From Anastatus disparis (Eukaryota > Arthropoda > Insecta > Hymenoptera > Eupelmidae), in assembly GCA_017163975.1 (NCBI GenBank), contig JAFFSR010000221.1:1860001-1924000 (forward strand): DNA of 64,000 nucleotides, written 5' to 3'. Shown here piece by piece: positions 13,765 to 25,671 of this stretch. The first letter of the stretch is position 1. Each line of letters begins with the position of its first letter. A model generated the notes under the pieces. That model was not told where the DNA came from. It made no database searches and saw nothing but the letters and a program-made list of their open reading frames with translations. The position numbers and the translations under genes were made by a program.

Positions 13765-16700
13765 GTATATAAAACATGGTCATAAACGGTCAAGGTGAAA
13801 TCACACATTTGCTACACGAATTTCCGGTCCAACTCTTTGATTTAGCCTTCAGGATCATCCAAAGAAAATTGACGTTAGTAAAATCGTCAAAAAGAAAAAA
13901 AATTACCGAGTTGACGACTTTTCTCTCTCTCTCTTTTTCCTTCTTTTTAGCTGTTGAACCTTCATTGATGAGAGTTTTTCTCGTTTAACTGAGTATATAC
14001 GTTCTTTTATGGAGTTTTTTTTTTAAATCTTTTAGTTTTTAGATTGCATTTTTTTTCTTACTAATCTTCATTTAAATTAAAGATTGTTCATAAAGATTTG
14101 TAAAACAACTTACAAATCCAAGCTGTATTTTTAATATTGTAGGAAAAAATAATCAATGAAAACCAATTTAATCAGAGAAAAATATTTGCTTTTACATTTT
14201 CATTGAAAATATTGGATGCCATATTACATTCAGCCGTTATTTAATAAAATAAAATCTTGTATTTTTTCATGAATTCTGCCAAGTAATTAGAAATTCGAGT
14301 TGTAATTTAATAAAAGTTATTACAAATTATACGCAAATTATAAATACACATGGTAAAATTAATCATTGCCAAATGGATAGTAGAGACATGTTAAAAAAAT
14401 TGTATATGATTCTCGTAGCTTTGTGTATCCTAAAAAAAATATTGTCACTTAAATTAATTAAAAAACTATACCCAAAATATTTTTTTTCGCTTATACCTTT
14501 ATATATTTCAATTAATTTTTGTTCAGTACTCAAAACTCTAGCTCTAAAAACTCTCATAAAAAACACATACGAACGTGATTCATTTTTTCGAATGACGTTC
14601 CAATATAAAAATAGTTTTTTTTTTTCTATTTCGTTTCGCGAAGGGGGGGAATGACTATTGGGTTATTCGAAAATGATGTGTAACGCTGATACAATCAATT
14701 AACCTAACGATTAGCTGACTAATTTCTATCAAACGAATGACGTTTTCATTACTCGGATTATTAATTTTTTGAAAAATGATCTTTTTTTTATCGATTATTA
14801 TTAGGATTAATTGAAGATTATTTTTCTTCTAGAAATATAATTATTTACATAATTGTAAATTTAAATTAAAAAAGAAAAATTTCTTCGTTCGATATAAGGT
14901 AATTAATGTTGTTGTCACGCGTAATTCGTTATTTAATAGGTAAACTTCAATTCCGCGCAATCAAGCCAAAGTTCGTTAACAAAATTAACAACAATGAATT
15001 TAACGAAAATTTTGCACAACGTCACGTAGATAAATGGATGTTTTCATTTGGACGTTCTATAGAATATCCGCGCGTTTAATTATATTAAACATTCATTAAA
15101 CTGCAATGTTTATTCTTTGAATTTGAATATGATTTTGACAATGAATAAACGTTTCGATTATTATACTCGTGACCTAGTGGCAAGCTTGATGGGGATTAAT
15201 TTGCGGGGAACGTTTTTAAATATTCATACGGTTTTATTGGGTGATTAAGTTGATTTGCTCGCTCTTATTGGGGACTTTGAAAAATTTAACGCCAATTAAT
15301 TTCTATAGATTGTTTGAAAAAAATAAACTAAATTTTTTATGAAAATTAATACGTCTGATAAAAAATTAAAATTTACTCTAATTTTAGTGTTAATTTTTTA
15401 TCTTATCAATTTATCGTATATTTTAAAACAGTTAAATTTTTGAATTTTCTAATTCATTTATTTTTTACAAAGTGAATTACAACAAATTCCACAAATAACA
15501 TACTTCACGTAAAAAGTATTATATTAACTCACAGGAGGTAGTTTCTTTTTATAGCTTAAAAATAAAAAAATTTAAGATTTATATGTGAAGCAAAGTCATT
15601 CTTTATAAAGACATTGCCAGTTATTGTGACAGTTTATGCAGAATTTATTCCTCGAATTGTAAAGCGTAAAACTGTTAGTCATAAAAGTGGCGGAGTTGTA
15701 GGGTAACGTTAATTAATGAAGTATCCACATTAAATTAATGCAATTCTCACATTATACTTAGTATAATGCAAATGATACATTAACTTAATACACATCTATA
15801 CTTCGAATTTAATGCGGAAACACCATAAGTTGTCAGATGAAATTTTTTTATTTTTTTTTTTTTTTCACTTTGTTTATTATAGGTATTTTTATAAGTTATT
15901 ACATAATTTCTTATTAAGTTTTTCTCAGTATATTTGTTATGAGTTTTTTTTAAAAAAATTTATAATTTGTTCTACTTTTTTTATAAATTTTAATTTTAGA
16001 ATAATTTATCAGAAAATATTTGTATGTAATTTTGAAAATATAAGATGGAAATATTTTCAATTAATTTTTTATAGTATATTTTTTTGTTGACAATCTATTT
16101 TACCTTAACACATAAAATTCAAAAAATTGAAATTTGAAACGCTTGTATATTTTCCTATTGTTTGTTTTTCATTTTATTTTATATGAAATTCAGAGAAAAA
16201 CTTTACTAACAATATTTGAAGCGTACCTTGCAAAATACGATGATAAAGTAAATAAACAAAAAAAACTATCCATATCTTTGAAAAACTAAAGCAGCTTACG
16301 TCGACATGTAAGCGCCATTATTTTTCGAAATTTTTTTTTTAATCCTTCCATTCTTTTTGACATTTTTCCTGCGGCACAATTTGTGCCATTGTATCGTCGT
16401 TCTTCATTTTCGTCCCTTTTCTTTTTGTCGCTACATTTGCGATCTCCACATTCGTTTTCGTCAGAGCCAAAAAAAAAGAAAGAAAAGAAGTAAAAACGAA
16501 AAGAAAAGAAAATAAAAGAAATCGCCTTAGGAAAAACCAAGAGTAAATATACGTGTACGCGTCTCTATCAACGTTAGATCCGAACCCAAACGTGCGTCTG
16601 TATTTTTTTTCTCTTTTTTTCTTCACCAAAGAAACGAAAAAAAAAGAATGAAAGAAAAGAGAAGAAAAAAAATACATCTAACAGAGAAACTCTGTACGAC

Positions 16701-17519
16701 TTAGCGGTGATAAGCGAATACAAGTCTTTGCACGGCCGAGTTTCCGTTTTAGTTTCGCTTTTTTTTTTTCTTCTTTTTCTCTTCTTTATCTCGGCGCTAG
16801 GCTTCTTTCCTCATTTCCTTTCAGCGGATTTGCATGCGCGCACGTGATGCATTTACTGGATTCTTCCTTCTTCTTTTTTTCTTCTTTTTTTCTCGTGGTC
16901 TTGAAAAACGCGGGCATCTTCGTTTCGGATGAGATTTTGATAAGTTAAAACTCATTTCTCTTTTTTTTTAGTCAAGGTTGTTGGCAACATTTAATATTTA
17001 CATGCTAGAAAATTTATTTTCTTCTTTTATATTATATGAAATAATAGTAATAATAAAACAATTGATAAATATTATACAGTCAATTAAATTATTTAATATT
17101 AAATTTTTTCATACAATTATTATATAGATGAACACCAAATTCATTATTTATATTTTCAAATTATAAATTTTAATAAATTCTAATACTGAAAGAACAATGA
17201 CATTACAAATATGTAAATTTTGCAAACATCATGCCGAAGATTTTAACTTCTCGTTACAATAATTTGTTCAAACTTTTCGTAGAGAATGACGAAATTCAAA
17301 GTTTGAAATTACATGGAAAATTATAAATATTGAATATGCTTTTAATCGAGATAAAAAAAATTATTAAAGTGCTCGTTTATGTTGAATATTTTATAATGGA
17401 TTAAGCGGTTGGTTAAACGAGTCAATAATTAAAAGATTTAAATTTAATTCTTTTGAAATTTAGCGTACCAGTACTGGTACAATAAAATAAATCCGTTTTT
17501 TAAAATAATAGGTATTGTA

Positions 17520-17725
17520 AGGTCGCCAGTGGCTCAGTCGGTAGAGCGATGGATTCGTAATCTCGGGGTCTTGAGTTCGAGACCCGCTCTCAGCGGCCGA
17601 TTGATACAAGCACCACTGTATGTTACATGTGCTTTGTTCACAAACACATTGAAGACCTCCGTCGCTAATTAGCATCGGTGTGATAGCTGAAATACAGCGA
17701 CGTTAAATAGAAAAAAAAATAAATA
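17520..17725 (+). mobile_element. tRNA-derived SINE, copy 3 (best preserved)
   Basis: Plus-strand copy with a clear head: GGTCGCCAGTGGCTCAGTCG (A box), then GAGTTCGAGACCCGCTCTCA (B box). The body follows (CGGCCGATTGATACAAGCAC, GTGCTTTGTTCACAAACACA, CCTCCGTCGCTAATTAGCAT), then the tail GCTGAAATACAGCGACGTTA with an A-rich AAATA terminus. It is the best template for the family consensus. A minus-strand open frame across it is an artefact of the SINE sequence. Confidence 0.93.
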
Positions 17726-20102
17726 AATATGAATCCTTCACCTATGTATGCTGTAATGAGATTTTTTTATTTTCATAAGCAATCTTTTTTTTTTATTCGA
17801 AGAAGAAAACCTTATTGTAACATGTTTAATATTGAAATGTTTACGTCTTTCAAGTATTCTGTAAATGTTGACGTTACACGCAAAGATTGACTTTCTTCTT
17901 ATTTTCATTTTTTATCCAGTCAGAATGAAAATACTTTCGGAAAGGTAGAAAAAAGAAAGCAAAAGAATGTACGTAAAATCATTTGGTATTACTTTGAGAA
18001 GTTTTTGAAAGCTTCGGAATAATTGATGCACTGGCGAGAATTAAATTGAATTTGATAATGTGATTATCGGCAAGAACTTTATTTTTTCTCTATCGTACGG
18101 TAAACTTTGTACATGAATAAAAAAGAAGCTAATGCCACTATGTTTAATGAAGAAAAAAAAAGGAATAAATTTCATTATTCATTTTCATTATTGCAGTTAA
18201 AATTTGAAGTAAGAAAATGGTTACAACATCTAATTAAAGCATTACTTCTTCAACTGTAAATGTTTTATATTATTTCTAAAATTATACGATTCGCTGTACA
18301 GTCTGAGAAACTAATTAAAACAAACAAAAAAAAGAGAGAAGCTTAAAGCCAACTCACAAATGATAACAAAATTCACCTTTCGATCTCGATTTACTTAATT
18401 ACAATTTATTTAAGTAACGGTAGAGAGATTTTATGGGTAAATCGTTCTTTTTTAATAATAATGAAAAATGAAGTTAAATTAGCATTTCATATTTTAAAGC
18501 TACTTTAATGGAACGTAGAAGAGTTAATATTTTATTCTCATTATTAATTAAAACTTCAAATCGACCGACTTTAATTAATTACACCAAAGAAGAATTTAAA
18601 TTGCAACTTTTAAAAAATTTCATTCAATAAAAGGAAATAGGATGACTCTAGCTTTTTATTGAACTTTTATAAAAATTATTTTTCAACATAAAATAACATT
18701 TCTTACATCACATTCACATATGAAGGACAGTATAATACATATCAATGTAATATCGCAATAACTTCAGCAGCAATAATAACTAGATCATAAATATTTCTTA
18801 GAGAACTTTATGTGATATGTGGCCGATGGGACTTTCTGTATTTGGTATGAAAATATATCGCCAAGATAGATCATGAAGAGTTGAGGGAATCAATTATTAT
18901 GCTATGTAGGACATTTATAAATGTTTGAATAAACATTTTAAGAATTTAAATTTATTGGATTATGTGCAGTATTATGATGTTACTGTGGTATATGAGAAAT
19001 TCTATGAAAAATTACATTTTTCTTAGTTATAAAGAATTTGTTTTCACGAGATATGTAAATTAGAAATGAATTTGAAAAAAAAGCATTTGATTGTATACAT
19101 AAAATTTTTACTTTACTTTTGTAATCTTAAATAAAAATATTAGTTTACTTGAAATAATGTAATTTTAATAAATTACAAATATTAAATGATTTTTAAATTC
19201 AAAATTTTGATAATAATAAAACTAATTTAAAAAAAAAAACTTTTTTAAGAAATATTTTTTGTTTGTTTAAAGTTGAATTTTCGAAATCCTAATACTCATA
19301 AATAAAAAAATCAATCATCATGGAACAAAACCTTTTGTAAAAGTTACATGAAGCTAGAATAAATTTTACAAAAGTTCTTAAATAAAACAAATTCATGCTA
19401 AATTTAGAAGTTTATTTTTTTAAATTTACAAAGAAATTTTCTCTGGAATTATTAAATTGATTTCATAAAAGTTACTTTGAAAAATTCACGAAGTAACATT
19501 AACATAATCGAAATCCAAAGTTTTTACAATCAAAATATCAATTTTCACAAAGTTAGAGCGTTTCTTTTACAAAATTATGCATTTTTTAAACTCCATTATA
19601 CTTTTTTATACAAAAAAAGTCAGATTACATTGAGATTTCATGTAACTTTTTCCACATACGATAAAACCTGTATTTAAATTTTTAAAACTATATTTTCAGA
19701 TTAATTAATAATTTTTTAACTTCCATGTAGTACTTCTGTTGATTTGGCTAATATTAGAAATGCCTAGTTAAAAATTAGTGCAATTTCATCAATAGAAAGA
19801 TCAATTCAATCTATAGAAAATTTTATCATACTTCGTAATAAATTTTGATACGTAACACCTAAAATTTCCTACTATGGTAAAATTATCAACATATTAAATT
19901 TTACTATTAACCAGTGGAGAGTATATTAACTTTTAATAGAGTATTTATTAACTAAGTAAGCTTTGCAATTTTAACATTGATTTCATACAATTATTTTGTA
20001 AGATTTTTTGAAATATTTATAAATTTGTTCAAATACGTACAGTTGATTTTCGTCATCATTATAAAATATAATTTTTTCAATTTTTGTTTATCCTGTACTC
20101 AC
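17726..20102. other. Non-coding AT-rich stretch
   Basis: No gene supported. Near 19,320-19,660 the motif GTAAAAGTTACATGAA and a diverged inverted counterpart (TTTCATGTAACTTTTTCC) face each other about 300 bases apart. This may be an old inverted-repeat element, but the ends are too degraded to call. If the exon at 20,103 is real, this stretch is the start of its downstream intron. Confidence 0.45.
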
Positions 20103-20326
20103 CTGCTATTGAAGATACTGGTTACAGTGATACGTGGCTCCGGTGATAATCTTCCGCGTGGATTGATCGAAGGTACCTTTAGCAAATCGCAGGAAGATTG
20201 ATGTCTTCGATAATCCCGGCATGCCCAATTGTTTCCAACAACATCTTCGTCCGGCTTGACAGATTGTCGCCGAGGACCATCGCCGCCCCCGCCTTCGGAA
20301 AGGTGGCGGACAAGCGGACGTCTCAT
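20103..20326 (-). CDS. Orphan coding exon with start codon and splice donor (gene continues to lower coordinates)
   Basis: A GC-rich island in AT-rich surroundings. On the minus strand an ATG, preceded two codons upstream by an in-frame TAA, opens 74 codons. The predicted peptide starts MRRPLVRHLSEGG, contains KVPSINPRGRLSPEPR and ends ITVTSIFNS. The frame runs straight into a consensus donor (AG|GTGAGT, exon end at 20,103, phase 2). A possible but weak acceptor (ATTTTCAG) would place the exon start at 20,357, leaving about 30 bases of 5' UTR. The Ser/Pro/Arg-rich composition suggests an isoform-specific N-terminus of a long-intron gene. I do not recognise the family. No matching downstream exon was found between 1 and 20,100. 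Confidence 0.6.
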
Positions 20327-20357
20327 ATTTTAATCGCATACGTATGATTCTTTTCAG

Positions 20358-21249
20358 CTGAAAATTTTTTTATTATTCTCTTTCTTTTCTTTCTTGATTT
20401 TCTTTATTTCTCTTCTTTTATCCTAAAATCAATAATTGACGTTTGTTATTTTATGTGCAAACTTTAATAATAGATTGTCAGAAATAATAAAAAACAAATC
20501 AATTGATATATTTATTTGGTTCAAGAAGTTTTATTAATTCAATGTTGTAATATAAATAAAATAATTGGAACGTTTCTACCTGTTTCTTCGTTAAATTTCA
20601 TAAAAGTGATAATGTTAATAATAAATTTTTCATTTCAGTTATTAGTTACAGCTAATCATTTAATTCATATTCGTAGTGAAATTAAAAAAAAGAAATAAAA
20701 CTATAATAAAAGTTATCCATAATACATTTATCTTGCAGGTAAACAAAGTTACAGACCACTTGTTGGATTATCGAGTGTTATTGGCTTATTTTTACGAGCT
20801 CTAATTTAATGGATTATTAATTAATTGACAAGCTTTCGTAAATTATAACGAATTATTGTTTTAATGAAATTATAATTTATCAAAGTAATGACATCATGTT
20901 AATCAGGAAAATTTTATTGTATGAATTCTTTTTTTAAAGAAATAAAATTAACGAAATTACGTACACTTTCACGATAGTATCATTTTCAATTACATTTTTT
21001 CTCAAATATAATTTATAAATATAATGAAAACAAAATATTTTTGTTTTTCCGCGAGCAAAATACAATTTTTTATGTACATAAAGTGTTAATTTTCAAATTC
21101 ATATGTAAACTTTACACAAGTATATACACAGTAAAAAATTTTTCGGAACTTTACATCGCAATTTTACAAAGACACACTAAAATCACGAGTTACGTAAAGT
21201 AATGTTGGTAACTTGGTATTAACACCGTGAAAAAGTTAACTTTACGTCC
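20358..21249. other. Non-coding stretch upstream of the orphan exon
   Basis: No gene supported. On the minus strand this is either the promoter region or the intron upstream of the 20,103-20,326 exon. It is AT-rich with pyrimidine tracts near 20,370-20,430. Confidence 0.4.
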
Positions 21250-21689
21250 TTGCTATATAAGAACTACTAGCATCCCCCGTCTCGGCTTCGCCCGCGCAAT
21301 AGTTGGGCAGAAGTCGGTAGGTATAGAAATAGAATCTCAAAAACTATTATTTATTAAATCGTACTCTTACAAAACTTTGGAATACACAACATTTTTTGTT
21401 TTTGAACCATGTGATAATAAAATGAATTTTCATTTAAAATAATTTTTTTTGGTAGAAAAAATAAGCATTGAATTTTTTTTTTATTTCTCGATATATGTTC
21501 AATTTAGTACCAATAAGTCAAAACATATATTTAAATTGACGGTAGAAAATTTTTTTAGTAAATCAAAATCGTGAAAGAGATATTCATTAATAAATATGAA
21601 TGTTCAACAATGATAGGGAATTATTAACCATGAAGGGTTAACGGTAGGCCGGAGTAGAACCTGATACCGACCGAGTAACAATTGAGTTG

Positions 21690-21988
21690 TTTGTTATTTA
21701 CTCAAGTTTTAATCAGTGTATCTTCAAGTTAAAGGTCAAGCGCAATAGATATTATTATTATGAACATCTATGCACAAGAAAAAAAATATCTACCGGTTTG
21801 TTTTTGAGAAAAGTAAGTAACGCGAAAATATTATAAACATAAACTTTTACTTTGGCGTTACTTACTTTTCTCAAAAACAAATCAGTAGATATTTTTTTTC
21901 TTGTGCATAGATGTTCATAATAATAATATCTATTGCGCTCGACCTTTAATTTGAAGATACACCGATTAAAACTTGAGTAAATAACAAA
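21690..21988. repeat. Long near-perfect inverted repeat (two arms of about 134 bases)
   Basis: The left arm runs 21,690-21,823 and the right arm 21,855-21,988, with a 31-base spacer. The arms share GTTATTTACTCAAGTTTTAA, GCGCAATAGATATTATTATT, GAACATCTATGCACAAGAAA and GAGAAAAGTAAGTAACGC, with only a handful of mismatches. An AGGCCGGA motif lies outside the left arm near 21,647 and its complement TCCGGCCT outside the right arm near 22,015, so the foldback may be the core of a larger inverted-repeat transposon. If transcribed it would form a double-stranded stem of over 120 base pairs. Confidence 0.9.
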
Positions 21989-22565
21989 AATGCCAATTAG
22001 ACAAGGACAGCGAATCCGGCCTGCTCTTAAATTCTCATGTATGAGCCAATAAATATTTAAGGAATACCAAATTTCCTTGAATAAGATATAAAATTTTTTC
22101 TAAAGTTAAAAAAATTATCTAATTTTTGATTCTGCCTAATGGAATAGGAAAATATTTCATTAAATAATCCGAGGTAATATTACTCTGTGATTAGAGAATA
22201 TGCAATAAAAATTTATTGTGTTGAAGTTACGGAATATCATAGGTATATAAGTATTTCTACCGTACCAGTTTAATAAAGTGAAAGACAAAATCGGTCGCCA
22301 CCTATTGGGCAACCAAGGAAAGTAGCAAGGGTAGAGCATGCTGACCGCAGAACGCCGAAAAAAAGTAGTCCCTATTCCCTACGCGTTAAGATCTAGGTCT
22401 ATAATTATTTTATTGCAATTATTGATTAAAAAAGTAATTATTTATATAGCCTATGACACTCGTCACATTATAAAGAATTTAAATTTAAAATTTGAAAACG
22501 ATCGGTTCAGTAGTTTTTGAGATAATTGAGAACATTCAAATAAACGCTGTCCTTTTATATAATAG

Positions 22566-22590
22566 TAAGATAAGATAAGATAAGATAAGA
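22566..22590. repeat. (TAAGA)5 tail repeat
   Basis: Five perfect TAAGA units at the right end of the retroposon-like element. Such a simple tail is common at the 3' end of non-LTR retroposons. Confidence 0.85.
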
Positions 22591-22592
22591 TA

Positions 22593-24069
22593 TACTTCAG
22601 TTAGAGGTAAAAAGTTAAAATAAGCATTCGTTATAAGCATGATGGCGGCTTTTGACGGTGCATCGGTATAAACTACAGAATCTATTGGTTTTTATACGTT
22701 CCAACTAAAAATGATCAAAGGTTAAAAAGATTTATAGCTGAAAAATATTATTACTGCAAATAAAAATTGAATTTTCTTCAATTCCAAACACCTGAGATCT
22801 TAGATGAAAATCAATTTATTATACCAGCCTTATAGTTCCACGATTCACCACCAAAATCCTTACATCAGCGCTATTCTGCTTATAGCGAAGTCTAACGTAA
22901 AAAGTTTAATTATAAATATAAAAAAGAAGTTCCATTCTTTCCGTAATAAAACAAACGATCGCTAAACTTGTTTACCTTATAATGCAAAACAACGCAGGAA
23001 CGTTATTCTAAAGAAAATCAGAACGACAGCTAAAGCAAGTAAACACGACGTACTCAACTTTTTTTTTTACGACGAGACCTCTAGAGCAAAATAAGCGAGT
23101 AACGTAAAATTTTCGAATTCTCTTTTATTTCTGTTTATCATAAAAAGGTGCAATCATTTTGATACTGACCAGAATTTTTTTCTCGAAATCCGTTTGTTTG
23201 TATAATCAGTAAGTTTGTTGAATCTGATTTTTGGCAAAGATCGTGAAAATATTTAAACAACGATCACTATTTTTATCTTAATTTTTCAAATACAAGTTCT
23301 CGAAACGTATGAACGAAATTCGATGAAATTTTCATAAAAAATATTTTAAATAAAAAAGAAAATAATTTTTTTTCAACAAAGACATAAATACTTTTAATTT
23401 ACAGAACCAAGAGAATGATTTTATTAAAGTATTTCCTCTAATTAGTATTTTTCATTGTAATACACGACACGCAACAGTAAAAGTGGACTTGTTATGACGC
23501 GTTTTATATACGCGTAGGCAACAACTTGCATTTTTCTTCTGTTTTCATTGTAATCATTAGTATTTTCGTAATGTATGTTATAATGTTAAACGAAACATTA
23601 ACTTCTTGAGATTTAATTATCTTTTGCATTATATCTTAGAAAATACGAGAGAGAGAGATATCCTTTTTAAGTTTAATGTAAACACACATATGACAAGGGG
23701 ACATAAAATTTAATGAACTTACTTTAAAAGGTTAATTAACACGTTGCATCTCGTATAGAAAAACTCGTGTTACTTGCATGAATATAAATTTTTTTATTTC
23801 ATCATTTCTTCGCGCTTCCGTAAAAAACAAATAAATTTAAAGTTTTACACATGTCAACAGCATGCTGTTGCATTGCAATAAAAAAACGTCAAACAAAAAC
23901 GAATTAATACAACTTTTATATTTTATGATAAATTTATTTCTTACCTTGTCGATAAAACATATTTCCTATTATTTTTTTTAACATAAAACACCATGAAGAA
24001 AAACTATCAACTTTCAGATGAAATTCACGTTTTTTTTTCTCGCACTATATGAAAATAATCTCGGTCATA
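22593..24069. other. Non-coding AT-rich stretch
   Basis: No gene supported on either strand. It contains a short GA run near 23,649 and ordinary AT-rich sequence. Confidence 0.5.
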
Positions 24070-24190
24070 TATACAACGCGCGCGTGTTCATCTCGTACGA
24101 GAAACTGCGGATCTATCGCGCGCGAAAATTCCGGTATATGTGTTTTCACCTTTTGCGCGCATATCAGCATGCGCGTGTGCCTCGCTTTTC
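24070..24190. promoter_or_regulatory. CpG/GCGC-rich cluster, possible promoter-proximal sequence
   Basis: Within about 120 bases there are several GCGCGC-type blocks (AACGCGCGCGTG, ATCGCGCGCGAAAA, TTGCGCGCATA, ATGCGCGTGTG), unlike the surrounding AT-rich DNA. It lies on the lower-coordinate side of the candidate minus-strand exon at 24,697-24,890 and upstream of the exon at 20,326. A regulatory role is speculation; the composition is seen directly. Confidence 0.3.
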
Positions 24191-24459
24191 TCGAAACTTA
24201 GCTATATAATGTTTTCTTCTTTTTTTTTTTTCTTTTTTAGAAAGAGAGAGAAAAAGAGGGTGGTGGGATTGAGTTTTAGGATAGTACGTAAAGATATATA
24301 ATCTTTTATACTATATAAGCTCGGAACTTATATACGAAAGGAGCTTTTATTTCCCGTAAGGTGAAAAGCGCCAGCGTCACAATCGAAGAGCTTTTTCCTG
24401 GGGATGAGTCTGCGCGTGTTAGCTAGTTACGACGACTTTATTTCATATTCAAGTTTTCG

Positions 24460-24620
24460 TATCCCCTACAGTGACAAGACGTACGCTGCCATCTAACGGT
24501 GTATGTTTACAAATACTACAATTGGATAAGGGAAAGAAAATATCCCCCACGGTAAAAAGACTTGGCTGCCATCTAACGGTGTATGTTTACAAGTACTATT
24601 CAATTTTAAGGGAAAGAAAA
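24460..24620 (+). repeat. Two-copy tandem repeat, about 81 bases per unit
   Basis: Units at 24,460-24,540 and 24,541-24,620 share TATCCCC, GCTGCCATCTAACGGTGTAT, GTTTACAA.TACTA and AAGGGAAAGAAAA. The central block is identical between units while the flanks have drifted, which suggests selection or recent duplication of that block. Confidence 0.85.
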
Positions 24621-24696
24621 TTATTTAATCTAAATAATAAAATAGACATTAATTAGATATTGGGTAATTATTTATTTATATGACTTGACGAAATAA

Positions 24697-24890
24697 CTTA
24701 CCTTGCATTCTATATATTTTTCATAAAATACATGTGCGTGTATGTAGCATATATCGGTAAAGAAGGAAATTTTTGGTAAATATGCCATGTGATAGATGCT
24801 GTGTAATCCAGTGGAGGATTGCTTTGACAAGCTGCCGCAAGAGCAGAAGGAAAATAGCAGTACATAGTTTATCACACTGGAGCGAGGGGC
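24697..24890 (-). other. Candidate minus-strand exon (perhaps 5' non-coding) with consensus donor
   Basis: On the minus strand a GC-richer segment ends in GAATGCAAG|GTAAGTTATT, a consensus donor. Three frames are partly open, but none is clearly protein-like or matches anything I recognise, so a non-coding leader exon is as likely as a coding one. It lies about 4.4 kb upstream of the orphan coding exon on the same strand and could belong to the same transcript. That link is inference. Confidence 0.25.
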
Positions 24891-25671
24891 CAGGAATTAT
24901 TGTACATCAGTGGAATTGCAAAGGGAGAGGTTATGTCAGGGTATATTAGGAAATCCTGATAAATGCTTTTGTGTCTAATTTTGCATTGCAGTTGAGTTAT
25001 AAGAATCATCAAGCTTTACCTTTAAAAGTATTAATAACTTATAATCTGTTTGTTCCCTAGCGGAAATATAAAATGTTTATTAGTGTTTAAAACTGTTCAA
25101 AACTGTTTAAAATAGTTTATAAAAGTTAAATTTGGGACATTTTAGATTGGTTCAAACAGTTTTCAAAAGTTCAAAATAATTTTAAACGGTCTTTAATAAT
25201 TTTAAACTTTTTATGTTTGAAAATTATCAATTCTTTTAAAAATTAAAAATATTTCAAAACAAATTTAAATCATTATAAACTGTTTTTCATTAACTTTGAC
25301 AGTTTTAAACAGTTTTAAATAGTTTAGAACAGTTTTAAACACTTTTGAACAGTTTTGAAGGCTTGATTTGGAGGTAAATGAGGCTGCAGTTAAAATACTA
25401 CTAGTCCCACAGTTTTTAATATTTTGTGCTGAAAATTTTTTTATAGATTCTTTAAATGGTTTTGAACAACATCACGCATGGATTATGTTGTAGGTGTTTT
25501 GAGCTGAAAATGAAAAACTTCATTTTTTTATTGAAAAATAAGATTTCACCTGTACCCCCCCACCCCTTAAGCCTATAAAATAAACATAACAAATAAATTG
25601 CATTTAAAGAATAACTTGATATATTCATTTATTATGAAATATTATCTTCATACTTTACTGACCTAATTTGA
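24891..25671. repeat. AT-rich stretch with degenerate AAACAGTTTT repeat
   Basis: From about 25,085 to 25,350, variants of a 10-11 base motif (AAACTGTTTA, AAACAGTTTT) recur many times. They are mainly in one orientation on the left and the opposite on the right, so the segment is weakly self-complementary. No gene is visible. Confidence 0.5.

Larger units (their letters stand above)
7102..17519. other. Gene desert, no supported genes
   Basis: Ten kilobases without a supported coding region on either strand. It contains many homopolymer T/A tracts, a (CA) microsatellite at 13,743-13,764, a degenerate AAAC/ATAC repeat near 10,274-10,309, and pyrimidine-rich tracts around 16,300-16,930. Open frames at 7,841-8,229, 14,363-14,654, 15,812-16,090 and 16,286-16,677 are low-complexity (K, F, S runs from A/T tracts) and are not called as genes. 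Confidence 0.6.
21250..22592 (+). mobile_element. Composite retroposon-like element with nested foldback
   Basis: The left end carries ACTAGCATCCCCCGTCTCGG and GGCTTCGCCCGCGC. The right end carries GATCGGTTCAGTAGTTTTTG, then AGATAATTGAGAACATTCAA, and ends in TTTTATATAATAGTAAGATA with a TAAGA repeat. Paired motifs of this kind, a GGCTTCGCCCG block and a CGGTTCAGTAGTTTTTGAG block before a simple-repeat tail, are known to me from short non-autonomous retroposons of arthropods (RTE/SINE-like 3' ends). The foldback at 21,690-21,988 sits inside. No reverse-transcriptase frame is present. Boundaries and class are inferred from motif memory. Confidence 0.5.

Noticed and set aside
16286..16677. Minus-strand frames of 84 and 112 codons
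   Set aside because: Low-complexity translations of pyrimidine tracts (runs of F, S and K).
17460..17675. 71-codon minus-strand open frame
   Set aside because: It lies over the SINE at 17,520-17,725 and encodes the complement of its tRNA head. The same peptide pattern appears over the SINE at 30,815.
20106..20339. Alternative 77-codon frame of the orphan exon (MRLKYETS...)
   Set aside because: It ends in a stop before the splice donor and has an odd composition (Arg, Cys, Trp); the other frame runs cleanly into the donor.
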